Of a stretch of 64,000 nucleotides of DNA, positions 9,501 through 21,090 are shown piece after piece (positions within the stretch are counted from its first letter, which is position 1; the number at the start of each line of letters is the position of its first letter). The stretch covers positions 48,386,501 to 48,450,500 of the forward strand of contig NC_090989.1 in assembly GCF_041146395.1 (NCBI RefSeq), given 5' to 3'. Under the pieces are notes generated by a model that searched no databases, had not been told where the DNA came from, and worked only from the letters and a program-made list of their open reading frames with translations. The DNA comes from Eulemur rufifrons (lineage: Eukaryota > Chordata > Mammalia > Primates > Lemuridae). Both the position numbers and the translations under genes were made by a program.

Positions 9501-11915
9501 TTTTAAAAAACTCTAATCAGAAAGTTATTTCAACAAGTTTATAATTAATCACTTTGGACCCAGAAAGGACAGTAGTATGCAGACATAGGTGGCTAAGACC
9601 TGCTTATTCTCTGCTACTGCAGCCATGCATGGATAGCCTGAGGTAGAAGACAGAACAAAGGCATAGGGAAATATCTGTTATCCCCTGAAAGCAGATCCTG
9701 AGACAAGGCCTAAGCTTCCTTAGGAAGCAGGAGCTGGGGAGTGGGAAGAATAAGACAGAGAGGGAAGAAAGGCCATTATACACATGTATTTTGAGGTTAC
9801 CATTGTGGATATTGGGGGCCAATTCCTCAGGACCTCCTAAGAAGTATAGAGAACCCCTCCCACAACAGACTGGCTGAGAAAGGCAAGAGCATTGGGTGAG
9901 AATTATCTTGGGGGCTTTTATTCATACCTCTGAGCTGAATTTAAACATGGATTGAAGGAATTCTCATAGCCTTGGATATACCTCCAATAGAAAGTGGAAA
10001 GATCCTCCAAGTGTGCTTGACAGGTAGAATGTTGCCAGCAGCAAGTTTCAGTTGAGTCCAAGCTTTGGCTCAGGCCAGAGAGAGGTCTGCTGAGGGGCTC
10101 TGACATGGGGAAAACAGAGGCATCTGCTACATGAAGCTAGAGTGATTTTGCTCAAAATTGTGTAAGGCCAATACTTTTAAAGCATGATATGTCTAGAATA
10201 GGTCCTCTTCCTCTTTCCAAAATTTTCTAAAGTCATTAATCTTTATGTTCGTTTCAATGAGTATTGGTTTATTTTAAACACAACCTAAAAGAAAAGTTTA
10301 TATGTGACTTCATACATTCTGAAGTACAACATGTATGCCAAACATAATGTCCCTGACCATGCTAATAGACTTCTGCTAGACAAGAGTTTTGCATAATGTA
10401 GTCCTTCCACTACCTGTAGGAGACATCAGTAAGACCCACTACATTAGGATCTCTCAGGATAAGGTATTATATTTTTTCTTTAATAAACTCTGTTCTGAAA
10501 GTCTGGGAATTATTGTGCTATATTCTTTTTAGCTTTAGCTTCTCCTATTTCTTGTACATTAACTGCCTTCAAATTTTCTATTTAATCCCATATTTGTCAG
10601 TAGAATAGAATTTTATGTGTTGTTTTTTTTTTCTGTCTTACAGTGAGGGTATGGGAAAATCATTCATGGGACTATTTGTTTTGGTTATATTGTGTGTAGT
10701 ATGTAGGTGAGAGATTCCTTTACTGCCATTTCTACATGAATGAACATAAACATGCATAACATAACCCCTCATTCCTTAGAATCGTCCTGTCTCCTAGGTG
10801 CAAGAAGGAGAGTAAGGTTGACCATATCATTACAGGAAATGGAGGATCATAACACTGAAATGTTTTATTTCACTCCAGATACCAAGCATAGTGTGAGCTG
10901 AGATTAGAGGCTTGTACAGTACTCTAATATTGTTGAGACAACAGCTGTCTGGAAAACTGGCGTGGTAAATGGCTCATAGGATTGTTGTTTTGTCTTTAAA
11001 AGGAGATAACAACCATATACGTTTTTCAGAATGTTCCTTCCTCAGACAGACTATAGTTTTCTTTTCAGACATTTTATAAAAGTACTTAATCTTATTGAAT
11101 ATATGGACAGTGATATCAAGACACAACTGACTGATTTAAGAATAAAGAGAACGCTTAAGCTCAGGATTTTCGTTCTTGTCAGTTGGTGCCATTGGCTAGT
11201 TTTATGTAAGGTTTCTAAAACTCTATTCTCTTTTACTAGAAATATGCCATTTAATGCAGGATGGACAAATGTATAGACTGTGACTTGTAAATTCTCTTTC
11301 ATTAAATGTCCTTCAGAATGTCCTTTTATCATTTTGGGTTCTCAGGACTCAAGTTTGCTAATAAGATTAGAGTGAAAACTTTATTAAACACTGGTTCATG
11401 GCAGATTTTATGGTTTTATTATACAGTTTGACTGTATTATCTTAAGATTGCATTGTATAGCTCCCTAAATTCCATGCCTTTAATAAGTTCTCTCTCCAAA
11501 AGGGCATCTCTATAATGCCAATGTAATGGCAACAGGAGAACTTAATGATTTTAGAGGATTATATTTTATAACCATTACCTATAATAGATTAGACAGTGGA
11601 AGTTTGGAATTTATTATGTCATAAATGGGTAATCGTATATTTGGTTGGTGGAACTGATTAGATAAGTGAGATGGAAGCTATTGGAGCTGAAATTCTTTGG
11701 GGCTGGTTAAGTGCAATCTCAGAAACATCATTTCATAATTAGCTTTTATGTTAACACTTCACTTAAATGGGGAAACTCTCACTTGATTTTCACAATGGTT
11801 CAGAACCCAACCTAGAACCTAAAACTAAAATAAAAAATATTATACACACATATAAACTCACATGCATCCACAAATACATGCACATATACATGTCTCTGTG
11901 GATGTAAATGACAGC
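9501..11915. other. Long unassigned stretch
   Basis: I recognise no transposon family, RNA gene or coding exon across this 2.4-kb stretch. Short open frames (for example minus-strand 9604-9822 and 9918-10106, and overlapping frames at about 11031-11332) have no domain. Part of 9.6-10.1 kb is less AT-rich than its surroundings and could be an LTR I do not know. Confidence 0.4.
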
Positions 11916-12209
11916 AAACCATTGCTATTTTTTTTTTTTTTTGAGACAGAGTTTGGCTCTGTCAGCCAGGCTAAAAGTGCCGTGGCATCAGCCTAGCTCA
12001 CAGCAACCTCAAATTCCTGGGCTCAAGCAATCCTCCTGCCTCAGCTTCCCAAGTAGCTGGGACTACTTTTTCTATTTTTTAGTAGAGGCAGGGTCTCGCT
12101 CTTGCTGAGGCTGGTCTCCAACTCCTGAGCTCAAGCGATCCTCTTGTCTGGGCCTCCCAAAATGTTAGGATTACAGGCATAAGCCACTGCACCCAGGCTG
12201 AAACCACTG
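11916..12209 (-). mobile_element. Alu SINE with target duplication and small internal gap
   Basis: The T-run at 11928-11942 is the antisense poly-A tail. It is followed by GAGACAGAGTTTGGCTCTGT and the lemur-type GCATCAGCCTAGCTCACAGC. The element ends at the head sequence ACTGCACCCAGGCTG. At about 12066 the stretch that normally encodes 'aggcatgcaccaccacgcc' is missing, giving GGGACTACTTTTTCTATTTT. The flanks AAACCATTG (11916-11924) and AAACCACTG (12201-12209) look like a target duplication with one mismatch. Confidence 0.92.
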
Positions 12210-12244
12210 AATTTTGAGTTCATGTATATACCTGATAACTATAG

Positions 12245-12420
12245 TTTTTCTACATCTCTCCTCACTGTCAGACCACGAGAAATTCTTTCTGCCTTAGTTA
12301 CTTCATCTATAAAACAAAGATAATAGGATCGCTTCTCAGCTTTTTGCCTAAGATCAAATGTATTAATAATAGTCACCTCCTAAATAATTTGCATAATGTA
12401 TACATACATATTCACATGTA
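12245..12420 (+). mobile_element. MIR SINE split by a U2 fragment
   Basis: TCTGCCTTAGTTACTTCATCTATAA then ACAAAGATAATAG is the sense MIR segment 'cctcagtttcctcatctgtaaaatggggataataatag'. The sequence then breaks at 12328 into a U2-like segment. It resumes at about 12363 with TTAATAATAGTCACCTCCTA, the next MIR bases. Confidence 0.7.
12328..12362 (+). pseudogene. U2 snRNA 5' fragment (nt 1-35), retroposed
   Basis: The segment begins ATCGCTTCTCAGCTTTTTGC and ends AAGATCAAATGTA. It aligns without gaps to U2 snRNA nucleotides 1-35 at 31 of 35 positions. The mismatches include the loss of one CpG-like G, as in neutral decay. It interrupts a MIR. The flanks ATAATAG (12320-12326) and ATAATAG (12366-12372) are consistent with a short target duplication. 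With no promoter and no Sm site it cannot be a functional snRNA. Confidence 0.75.
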
Positions 12421-12640
12421 TATACATTCTGCCTGACATCACTCTGTCATAGTCTAAATAAACTACTCACAGGTGATTTGATTTTACATATAACGCTAAC
12501 AATGTTGGCCATTTATTTTACTAGTCCACAAAAAAACCTGATTACAAGGGATATTACTACACAGAGGCACACTGAAAACAATTATAATGTCATTAATAAT
12601 AAAACTACAGATTATAGCTGATAACATATATGATGTTTAA
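12421..12640. other. Unassigned AT-rich stretch
   Basis: Nothing recognised between the two MIR copies. Confidence 0.35.
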
Positions 12641-12850
12641 TATGGGTGAAGCCCTCTAAATGCTTTATATATACATTGATTTATTCTTCATAATCCCATT
12701 ATTAAATGGCTACTATTATAATCTTTATTTTACAAATGAGGAAACTAAAACAGGAAGAAGAGATTGCTCCCAGTCTGACAGTAGGTGTAGAAGCAGAAAA
12801 ATTATAACTATCTGTTGCATTAACTCAAAATGCAGTGGTGTGAAGTAATT
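12641..12850 (-). mobile_element. MIR SINE
   Basis: Antisense MIR: CCTCTAAATGCTTTATATAT, TATTCTTCATAATCCCATTA, TTTATTTTACAAATGAGGAA, ACTAAAACAGGAAGAAGAGA and a decayed CAGTCTGACAGTAGGTGTAG match the consensus in order. Confidence 0.85.
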
Positions 12851-13210
12851 TATATAACTTTCATAGGTTAAAAAAGTGAAAACAAGAGACAACTACACAA
12901 AAAATGATTTATCGTAATTTACGGAAGTAATCTGGATGTTCCTGTTTCACATACAGGGGTTTTAAAGTCAAGTAAAATTTCTCCTCTATTTTTTGGCCTA
13001 CGATATTACATTAGAGCCCTTTCACTCTTCATCAAACATGCTTATACCCATCCATAACTTTTCTCTTAATAATGCCAAGAACTGATAATTTACTTATTTA
13101 TCTAGATTGTGATTCACTTTCCTTCCAGTTGATGAATAGGAATTACATATTTTGGTATTCATCTGCTCTGTACATGCTGACCTTTGCATTCAGGGTATGC
13201 AAAGATGCTT
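12851..13210. other. Unassigned AT-rich stretch
   Basis: No feature recognised. Confidence 0.35.
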
Positions 13211-14092
13211 TTTAAAGCAAGGGCCATTTATGCTTCTGAAATGAGACTTGGGCACTGATCCACTTATACTTCCTGATTGTAATCTGACTCCACTAAAAAT
13301 GGAAAGTTTTGATTGCATCAGAATTAAAGATTTCCGTTTAACAAAGACAACTATAGAGAGGCATATGGAAGGACAATAGGAAGAAAATATTTGCAATATC
13401 AAAATAAAGTATAAATTGTATAGATATCTAGAATATTTAAGAAACTTTTTAGCAATAAGTTATTTAAGAGAAGAGAAAACCAAGAAAATGAAAAATAATT
13501 AAGAGATGAAAAACAAAAAGATAAGTAAGTATTTGAAGAGATATTCATTCTCACTATTCATTAGGGAAATACATGTTAAAGGTAAAGAATATTTTGCACT
13601 CTTCTGAATGGCAAAAATTAAAAAAAAAATAGAAAATTATATAATATCTAGTGAGGTAAAGGAAAATGGGAAGCCAAGTGTATTGTTGTTGGGAGTATAT
13701 AATTTTCTGGAGAACAATTTGGCACTGTCTAGAGAAATTACTTTGCCTACCACCTAGCATTCTCATTTCTGGGTATAATCCTTCAAACATGTGTACTTTA
13801 TAAGAGAACATGTAGCAAGACATTCATATCCATGCTTGGGTGATAGCAAGGCTTGAAGGACATACGATGACTATCACTACATGATAATAGGAAAAATAGA
13901 AGGATATTAGAAGCACAAAATAATTTAAATGAATTAAACACCCACAAGTAATAATACAATATTATTTTAAGGATATAAGTATATCCAAGCAAATATTTGG
14001 AAGATAGATGGGAAGGACCTACATTACTTATACTAGAATATGCCTTTATGGGATTGGAGCTTGGAGGGTAGCCAAAAAAAAAAAAAAAAAAA
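13211..14092 (+). mobile_element. Old L1 (L1M-type), sense 3' part
   Basis: The sense L1 ORF2 C-terminal and 3' UTR region is visible through decay: AAAATGGAAAGTTTTGATTG, GGAAGAAAATATTTGCAATA, TATTCATTAGGGAAATACATG, GTTGTTGGGAGTATATAATT, GAACAATTTGGCACTGTCT and TTTCTGGGTATAATCC. The stretch ends in an A-run at 14073-14092. Frames are broken by many stops and shifts. It is the only long old L1 in sense orientation here. Confidence 0.7.
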
Positions 14093-14634
14093 AGAATTAT
14101 TTAATAAAAGAAAAGCAAATAATCATTGCCCAAATCAATTATGGGATGAGAATGATTTTCTCAATTCTTAGTACTGTATTTGCTTCCCCAAAAGGGAATA
14201 GACAAATAAACAAATATCCCTTCACACCACACTGTCCTCTCCCTTCATGCAATGTATGTGGATAGATTAGAGGAGAGGGCAGCTAAAATTGAAGAGGGTT
14301 TTGGAAAACAAAGGAATAAATTCTGTGATCGATAAGTATTGTCCAAAGATCTTTGGTGCCTCTCATGAGCTTTACTGACTTCATAAAGATAAAAAAATCT
14401 TCCAAAAGAGTAAGCAAAAATTGCTTTATTTAATTTTTATATAACTTTGGTGATTCTAAGCACCATGACTTCTGATAGGTAACCAACATCACATATTATA
14501 ACACAGAGCTCCTTTTTGGTGATATATCTAATCTGGGGAAAAAGGTTGGCTTAGCATTGGCCACCACACCAATTAGAGGTTGAATTAATTGTAGCCACTA
14601 TGTACCAGATATGCAAATAAAGACAGTTTTTTTT
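14093..14634. other. Unassigned AT-rich stretch
   Basis: No feature recognised. A short plus-strand open frame reaches in from the L1 A-run and is incidental. Confidence 0.35.
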
Positions 14635-14635
14635 A

Positions 14636-14992
<357 letters not shown>

Positions 14993-14999
14993 AATATTG

Positions 15000-15974
15000 A
15001 CATCTAGTTTTTTTTTTTTTTACTATGTTTAATATTTATTGATCATGGCATTTGCAGTTCTAATTAGGAAATGGGTGAATTTAGTGAGAAATTTAAGTTT
15101 TACAAGCATATTTTGTAAAGAGATTAAGTTATGTTTCTGAAGCACTTATAAGCTAACATATGTCATGATATTAATATATTAAAATCTTGAAATCTTAATA
15201 GGTTAAAATTTATTTTTAAAAATAAGAGTTATTTTTAATTTCATAAAGCCAAATCTCATTTATTTATGATTAAAAAACAATGGGAGAGAAACACATACAT
15301 TGAGTTGAAAACTTTATATCTTTGATAATAGTGAAAAGACTCCACACAGGGAAGGTATACATAAGAAAATACTTTTAACATAGCTGTAAAAATTCTAAGA
15401 TTTAATATCCTAAAAACTTTATAAATTCTCTACAATAAATTTTCTAAGACTAGTTGTGAGCTGATCTATAGAAACTTTAATAAATAAAAACAGATTGAGC
15501 TTGACAATGAATACAATTGAAAACTGGCTACCTGAAACTATCTGGAATAAGTGAATATTATCTATCAAAAGAAATGGAGCATTGGTTATACAGCAAGACA
15601 AAATAATTACTATATTTTTGACTAATATTAACTAATATTCAAAGATGACTGATGGTCCATAATAATGATTATCATGCAACAATACAATCATCTGAGTTCC
15701 AGACTGTTGTATTATCTTCTTTGCTGGACTGTCAAGATTCTTTCAAGCTATGTATTTTACTTTATTAAATAAAAGAACAAATATATGAATAAATGATAGA
15801 TGAAAAGGTAAAAACCATAAAATAAAAAAATTAGAGTTAAGTGGGAGAAGGCATGACTAGGTATATAGACATGTATGTAAAGCAGAAATTGAAGAATTTA
15901 GTCTGCATTGATGTTTGAAAATAATCCTAAATTAAAATTTTAGCTATCAATACGTATAAAGTTCATAATCTTAC
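15000..15974. other. Unassigned AT-rich stretch
   Basis: Starts with a 15-17 base T-run at about 15007-15022, which is not obviously tied to a retroposon. No family, RNA gene or exon recognised. Confidence 0.35.
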
Positions 15975-16035
15975 TGAAAATCTGGAACTTACACTTGATC
16001 TTAGCCAAAGAGAAGTGATGAAAATCTGAAACTTA
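15975..16035 (-). pseudogene. U2 snRNA 5' fragment with 17-bp target duplication
   Basis: On the minus strand 16019-15990 reads the 5' end of U2 snRNA. It starts ATCACTTCTC, loses the five bases GGCCT, and continues TTTGGCTAAGATCAAGTGTA, stopping after U2 nucleotide 35. It lies between TGAAAATCTGGAACTTA (15975-15991) and TGAAAATCTGAAACTTA (16019-16035), a 17-bp direct repeat with one mismatch. On the sense strand the duplication follows TTTT and begins AA, the usual L1 endonuclease site. There is no poly-A tail. This is a retroposed snRNA fragment, not a gene. Confidence 0.88.
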
Positions 16036-16752
16036 AAATAAACGTATTTCCTAAAAGAAAAAGTAATAGAATAAAGGGAAAAGACTATAAAACTGAGAGC
16101 TTTGCAGTACTGTTTTCATACTTTGTAATCACTACCAGAAATAAGTTGCGTGATGTGAGGGTAAGTGTCAGAAATGGCTGTAGCTAATTTCCTGAAAAAG
16201 TGGTACTGGAAGCATTGATGACATCTATAAAGATGTTTTATTTTTGACCAGGTGGCAAAGATCAAGGTACAGGAAGAATTTGGCTATGCTACACTATTTT
16301 GGCCAAATATTAAATGGGAGACCTAGTTTCTTATCATTTATATAATGCAGCGAAGAATATCAATTTGGTTTAATTTGCTCCTTTAGATTGGTTATTAAAA
16401 AAACATGCTGTTGATAAAATGCATATGATCTTTAATTTGTATTTCAAATCATATGTAATAACAAAACACTCCATATTTAATCTTGCACTCTGGATGTACA
16501 GAGTAAAGATATTTTTAAAGCATTTCTCTGTGATCTTCAACTTAACAAATAATGATTAGATTTTCTTATAGGCTTCCATCCCTTTTCTTGTTTCACCAAG
16601 TGTTTAAAATTTTCTGCAAAGTGTATGTAATAAAGGATAAAATAAAATTTTAGGTAAAAGAAAAATAGAGATGGAAAAATAATAAAACCAGGTTAATGCA
16701 AACTATATTTTTACACCTGCTACAGATGCATCTCAAATGACTTCATGTTTGA
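16036..16752. other. Unassigned stretch, possibly old single-copy sequence
   Basis: Positions 16130-16450 are free of recognisable repeats. They contain motifs such as TTTGGCCAAATATTAAATGG and ATAAAATGCATATGATCTTT, but I see no decisive sign of function. Confidence 0.35.
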
Positions 16753-17045
16753 TTTTTTTTTTTTTGAGACAGAGTCTCGCTCTGTCGCCCTGTTTAGGCA
16801 TCAGCCTAGCTCACTGCAACCTCAAACTCTCAAACTCCTGGGCTCAAGTGATCCTCCTGCCTCAGCATCCTGAGTAGCTAGGTCTATAGGCATGCACCAC
16901 CACGCCCGGCTAATTTTTCTGTTTTTGGTAGAGACAGGGTTTTGCTCTTGCTCAGGATGGTCTGGAACTCCTGGCCTCAAGTGATCCTCCCACCTGGGCC
17001 TCCCAGAGTGCTAGGATTACAGGCATGCACCACTGTGCTGGGCCT
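16753..17045 (-). mobile_element. Alu SINE (short-linker type)
   Basis: The antisense Alu starts with a T-run and GAGACAGAGTCTCGCTCTGT. It has a lemur-type GCATCAGCCTAGCTCACTGC and the short linker GGCTAATTTTTCTGTTTTTG. It ends at the head sequence CACTGTGCTGGGCC. Part of the right arm after CTGTCGCCC is lost. No certain target duplication. Confidence 0.94.
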
Positions 17046-18229
17046 TGATGATTAGTTGTCACAACAAAAGAATATGCATCAGATTTTTGTTCATTGAATT
17101 GGAAAACATTTAAAAATATTTTTAATCTTTAATTGCATAACTTTTCTTGATATCAAGACCTGATAGGGTCATGACCTCTAAAAATGGACATTGGTTAATG
17201 ACATCGCTAAACCTATTGTGTGTGTGTATGTTTATGTGTAAAATTCTATAATGAAAATTCTCTTAGAGGAGTATTACAAAATAAATCAGTAAAAAAAGCT
17301 ACTCTGCTCTCTGATAACCTGACTTAGGGAAATAATTTAGACTGTCTTAACAAAGTTTCTTACTTCAACTATGCATATCACCACAGGGGTTCCAGTGCTG
17401 GGATGCAGGGATTATTGTGAATAAACTTAAAGTATACATAAAATAGCACATGCACCTTTGTGCATTTTCTCTATATAATATTCTCAAAGTGAACTGTAGC
17501 CCACAAAATTTAGAGAACAATTGTGCACCACATGTTTATTGAATCAATTATTTCAACTCTTAATTAGCATGTATAGTAATGTCCTTCGATGATTTATTAC
17601 TATTTGTTAGTATAATATTTAAGAGATTTGCTATTGTTCTCAATAATATCAGAAATCAGGGCTCCTTTAATTTGCAGTGTTCATGATATTTAAAATTACT
17701 GTTTTATATAATTTATATGATTTTTCCCCAGAATCTTCCCTTACATTATTTAGCATGTGCCTGGAAAGTCTTAACTAGCAAAGAGATAGATTTGTTACAA
17801 TAAAAGTCATAGATAAATTGTTTATGAACCAATATTTGGGGAAGGGTTTTATTAATACTTCTCCTTATAGTCATACTGTTTTAATTAATGAAACCCATCA
17901 AATCTAGGTCTTCATATATTACCCAAGTCTCCGTTAATGTAAATTAGCAAAATTATATAATTCTTATGTTATAAATTATTTTATAACTCAACTCAGAGTT
18001 TATATTTGCTACCTTGAGGATGCTGGGAGCTTACTCCATTTACAAACTTGCAGCTGGTGTGGGATGGCAAAGGTGGAGGATGAAGACAATTGCTCTTCAT
18101 TTGCAAGATAACTACCTCAAAGTGACATCGCTACAGGTCCTTAGGCAAGGCAGAGCTTCTGTTACCTGAGGGGAGAGAAGGCACATTTTGTGCTCTGAAT
18201 AAAGATGCTGCATGCATGATTTGTGTCTT
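17046..18229. other. Unassigned AT-rich stretch
   Basis: No repeat or gene signal recognised apart from a short TGTGTGTGTATG run near 17218-17230. Confidence 0.35.
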
Positions 18230-19035
18230 GAAGTCCTCAGATCCATAATTAATTCAAATGCCCCATTCCACTTTTCAGGGTCCTAGTTAATCTCTTAAAT
18301 TTTTTGAGATCTGGCAAGGCTGATAAGTTTATGTTATGATTTAGCAACCTGTGGGAGAAGTTTCTGCTTCTGTTTTTCAGTTTGAGCAGCCCAACCCTGA
18401 ATCAACACAAGAAATAAGATTCTTTTAGGATAATGCACAGGAGTTTTCTTGTTCTCTATCATTACTTAAGCTAAAGATTTAAGTAAACTTTGAGCTTACC
18501 GTTTTTCTTTTTATTTAAATTAAAAATCTCCAGTGCCATGAGAATAGCCGGCTTACACCATGCTACTTGTGCTACTCAATCTCATAATAACTATCCCTCA
18601 CAGCAGCCAGCTGACCTGCTAAAGCTTGCCTTAAATGAGCATTTTATTCCAGGGAATTATAGAATAATAATTTATGTAATCATTTTGGCACACATATTTG
18701 GACTAATGATACCCCATTTTCCACTAATGATATTCTATTTTCCATCTTTCAAAGCCAGCCAAGTCAGATAAACCAATTCTGGATTCTCATTTGCGAGAGT
18801 CAGTTTCCTGCAACCTTTCTAATTACCTAATACTCCCCCTCACAAAGTTCTAGGTATTTTAAACAGAAAGCGGCTTAATTTCAGGTAATTAGGTAGTCAA
18901 ATATCATTAAAAGTGTTTGAGTATGGAAAGTTAAAAGAAAGCCTTTGAGTTACAGACCAAATCATTTTCATTGTAATCCAGATGTTAGGAAGCTGCTGTT
19001 GTTATCTGTGTTGTTTGCCTGAATGAATTACCTTT
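18230..19035. other. Candidate conserved non-coding block with homeodomain-type sites
   Basis: This repeat-free segment is more complex in composition than its neighbours. It carries several TAAT-core sites: CATAATTAATTC at about 18245, CTAATTACCT at 18819-18828, and the exact inverted copy AGGTAATTAG at 18883-18892. Such clustering is typical of developmental enhancers, but that is inference. Conservation cannot be seen from one sequence. Confidence 0.3.
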
Positions 19036-19544
19036 CATTCACGATGCTGGAGATTAGACACTGGAACAAGGAGTCTACCCCCTACAAACACTCTTGTCTT
19101 TTAGAAGTTGTTTACCAACCACTATAGCTGAAGAAAGATGGTCCCTATTCCATTTCTGCCTTTCAAATCTTGGGTAATTGCATCTCAACAGTAGAAACCA
19201 AATTGTATCCAGTACCTTTTCCACAAAGGAATCTGAGAAAAGACCTTTTAGCCCCTGCAATACAGGATGGAGCATGGGAGGGATTAGCTTTATGCAACTG
19301 TTTAGGCATCACTTAACACAGTTGATTTATTTCTTTCTTATAGTAGTTTCTGCTTTCTGCTCTTGCTTTCCACTTAATGATATTTTTCTGTATTCTCCTC
19401 ATACATTGCCTGCTATTTCTGAGGATCTTTTTCTGGATGGTGTCATTAAAAAAAATGGGAACAGAAAGACAGGGTCAGTCCATCGTTTTTGATATAATTG
19501 CAGGGGAGATTTTTCTGAATAGGTGCCATTTAAACAGAAACTAG
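19036..19544. other. Unassigned stretch
   Basis: Overlapping open frames on opposite strands (19075-19275 minus, 19178-19492 plus) have no domain. No repeat family recognised. Confidence 0.35.
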
Positions 19545-19580
19545 AAGTCTGTGTGTGCGTGTGTGTGCGTGCATGTGCTC
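19545..19580. repeat. Imperfect (TG)n
   Basis: TGTGTGTGCGTGTGTGTGCGTGCATGTG, a decayed TG microsatellite with CG and CA interruptions. Confidence 0.85.
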
Positions 19581-19618
19581 TTACAGCTGTGAGTTAAGTT
19601 TTAGGAGTAACATCTATC

Positions 19619-19668
19619 TTTTCCTTTTTTCTTCCTTCTTTCCTTCCTTTCTCCCTTCCTCCTCTTCT
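19619..19668. repeat. Polypyrimidine (CTTC)n-rich tract
   Basis: About 50 bases almost free of purines on this strand, with CTTCCTTCTTTCCTTCC at the core. A low-complexity tract able to form triplex-like structure. Confidence 0.8.
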
Positions 19669-20430
19669 GTGGCAACTGTGGAGACCATATGCTTTAGGTA
19701 GCAGCATCACTAGAGGGAAGGCCTTGGCATCCCTGTGTAACTTCTTAATGGGAAGCCATGGAAGAGAACTAGTCTATTACGAAGAACTACACTGACAGTC
19801 ATATGAAGACTAGATAATTTTTACTTTGTTTTAAGAGACATTTAAAATAAAAGACAACATTTAGCCTGTGGGGTTCATAAAAGTTTGGGGCTTATCAGAA
19901 AATAGTGCTCTAAGGGACAGGAAAATGTGGGCAAAAGAAATAACATGGTTATTATGATAGACCATGAAATTAGCGTTGGGTAAGAACAAGAGAAGTTGAT
20001 GGATAGTTAAAGAGTGTCAGAGTCAAAATATTTATGACATCGATAAATGAAAGAATTGTGAGGGTGTTTGAGCAAATGAGAAGTGTATAAGAAATGCTGT
20101 TTTAAAGTGGATGTTTGGTATTAACGTTTGGTGGGATGTTCATTTTCTTGTGATCTCAAGATCCAATGTGTGATCATAGAAATGAATCGTGGAAGAGATA
20201 TAAAGGAAAAATAAAATCATCAACTATGAGGAGATTAACAAACTGAGAGGCCAAGGGTTTATGGAGGCCCATTTGAAAGACATTCAATTCATCCATTCCA
20301 GTACTATAAATATTTTAGCCTTATTAGCAGATGAAGCCAGAATAGCAGAAAACTCATATTCGAAATACCTTGATTCTTTTCTCTTTACTTTTTACAGAAC
20401 TACTTTTGATGAGGCCAAGATAATATTGCA
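19669..20430. other. Unassigned stretch, possibly ancient LINE trace
   Basis: Phrases such as AATGGGAAGCCATGGAAGAG at about 19749 resemble the antisense L2 motif 'gatgggaagccattggagg'. The rest is too diverged to call. Confidence 0.3.
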
Positions 20431-20590
20431 ATTAAAAACATGGGCATTGGCACCAGACATCCCAGTTTCTGATCCTACTGCAGTCATTTACCAGTTAAGT
20501 GGCACTTGGCAATCTACTTACTCTTGAAAGCTAATTCTTTTTTATGATGTAAAGGGAACTTTGAAGATTAAATAAAGACAAAAATTTAAA
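20431..20590 (+). mobile_element. MIR SINE fragment
   Basis: Sense MIR core: ACATGGGCATTGGCACCAGA, ATCCTACTGCAGTCATTTAC, CACTTGGCAATCTACTTACT and GAAGATTAAATAAAGAC. An 88-codon plus-strand frame at 20261-20527 runs into it and has no domain. Confidence 0.65.
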
Positions 20591-21059
20591 TGTCCTGGCA
20601 ATTAAATGACTGTTACTATTGTGTAATGTCATAGCTTCCCACTTTGTTCAATGACCTGGTATTAAAGTTCGGCATTAAATTTACTGTAGGGGCATAGGCA
20701 AGGACAATATCCACTATTACATTTACTATTCCTCACAAACACTCCATACTTTATACACACAAAAAACAAAAAAGAAAGAACACTATAGATTAAAATGCTA
20801 GGAGAAATTTTCTTCAACTGAGAAACCATTAATATTTTCTTCAAATTCACAGTAGATCATATTGATAGATAGATATTCAACCTCTTTTAGCTTTGGTGAC
20901 TAGGTAGGGTCAAAATTGCGGCTTAACTTTAGTATAGCAAAGGACTCTGAATACTATATACACAATTCTCTTCCTTCCATAACCTTTCATTTTAATTTAG
21001 ATTTAACATTTATTCATTTTTTATTACATGCATTTTGCAAATTGCCTAAATGCCTTTAC

Positions 21060-21090
<31 letters not shown>

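Noticed and set aside
15007..15022. T-run that could be a retroposon tail
   Set aside because: No SINE, L1 or gene sequence adjoins it on the side expected for a tail.
20261..20527. 88-codon plus-strand frame that looked protein-like
   Set aside because: Its second half is MIR SINE sequence. No domain and no conservation evidence.
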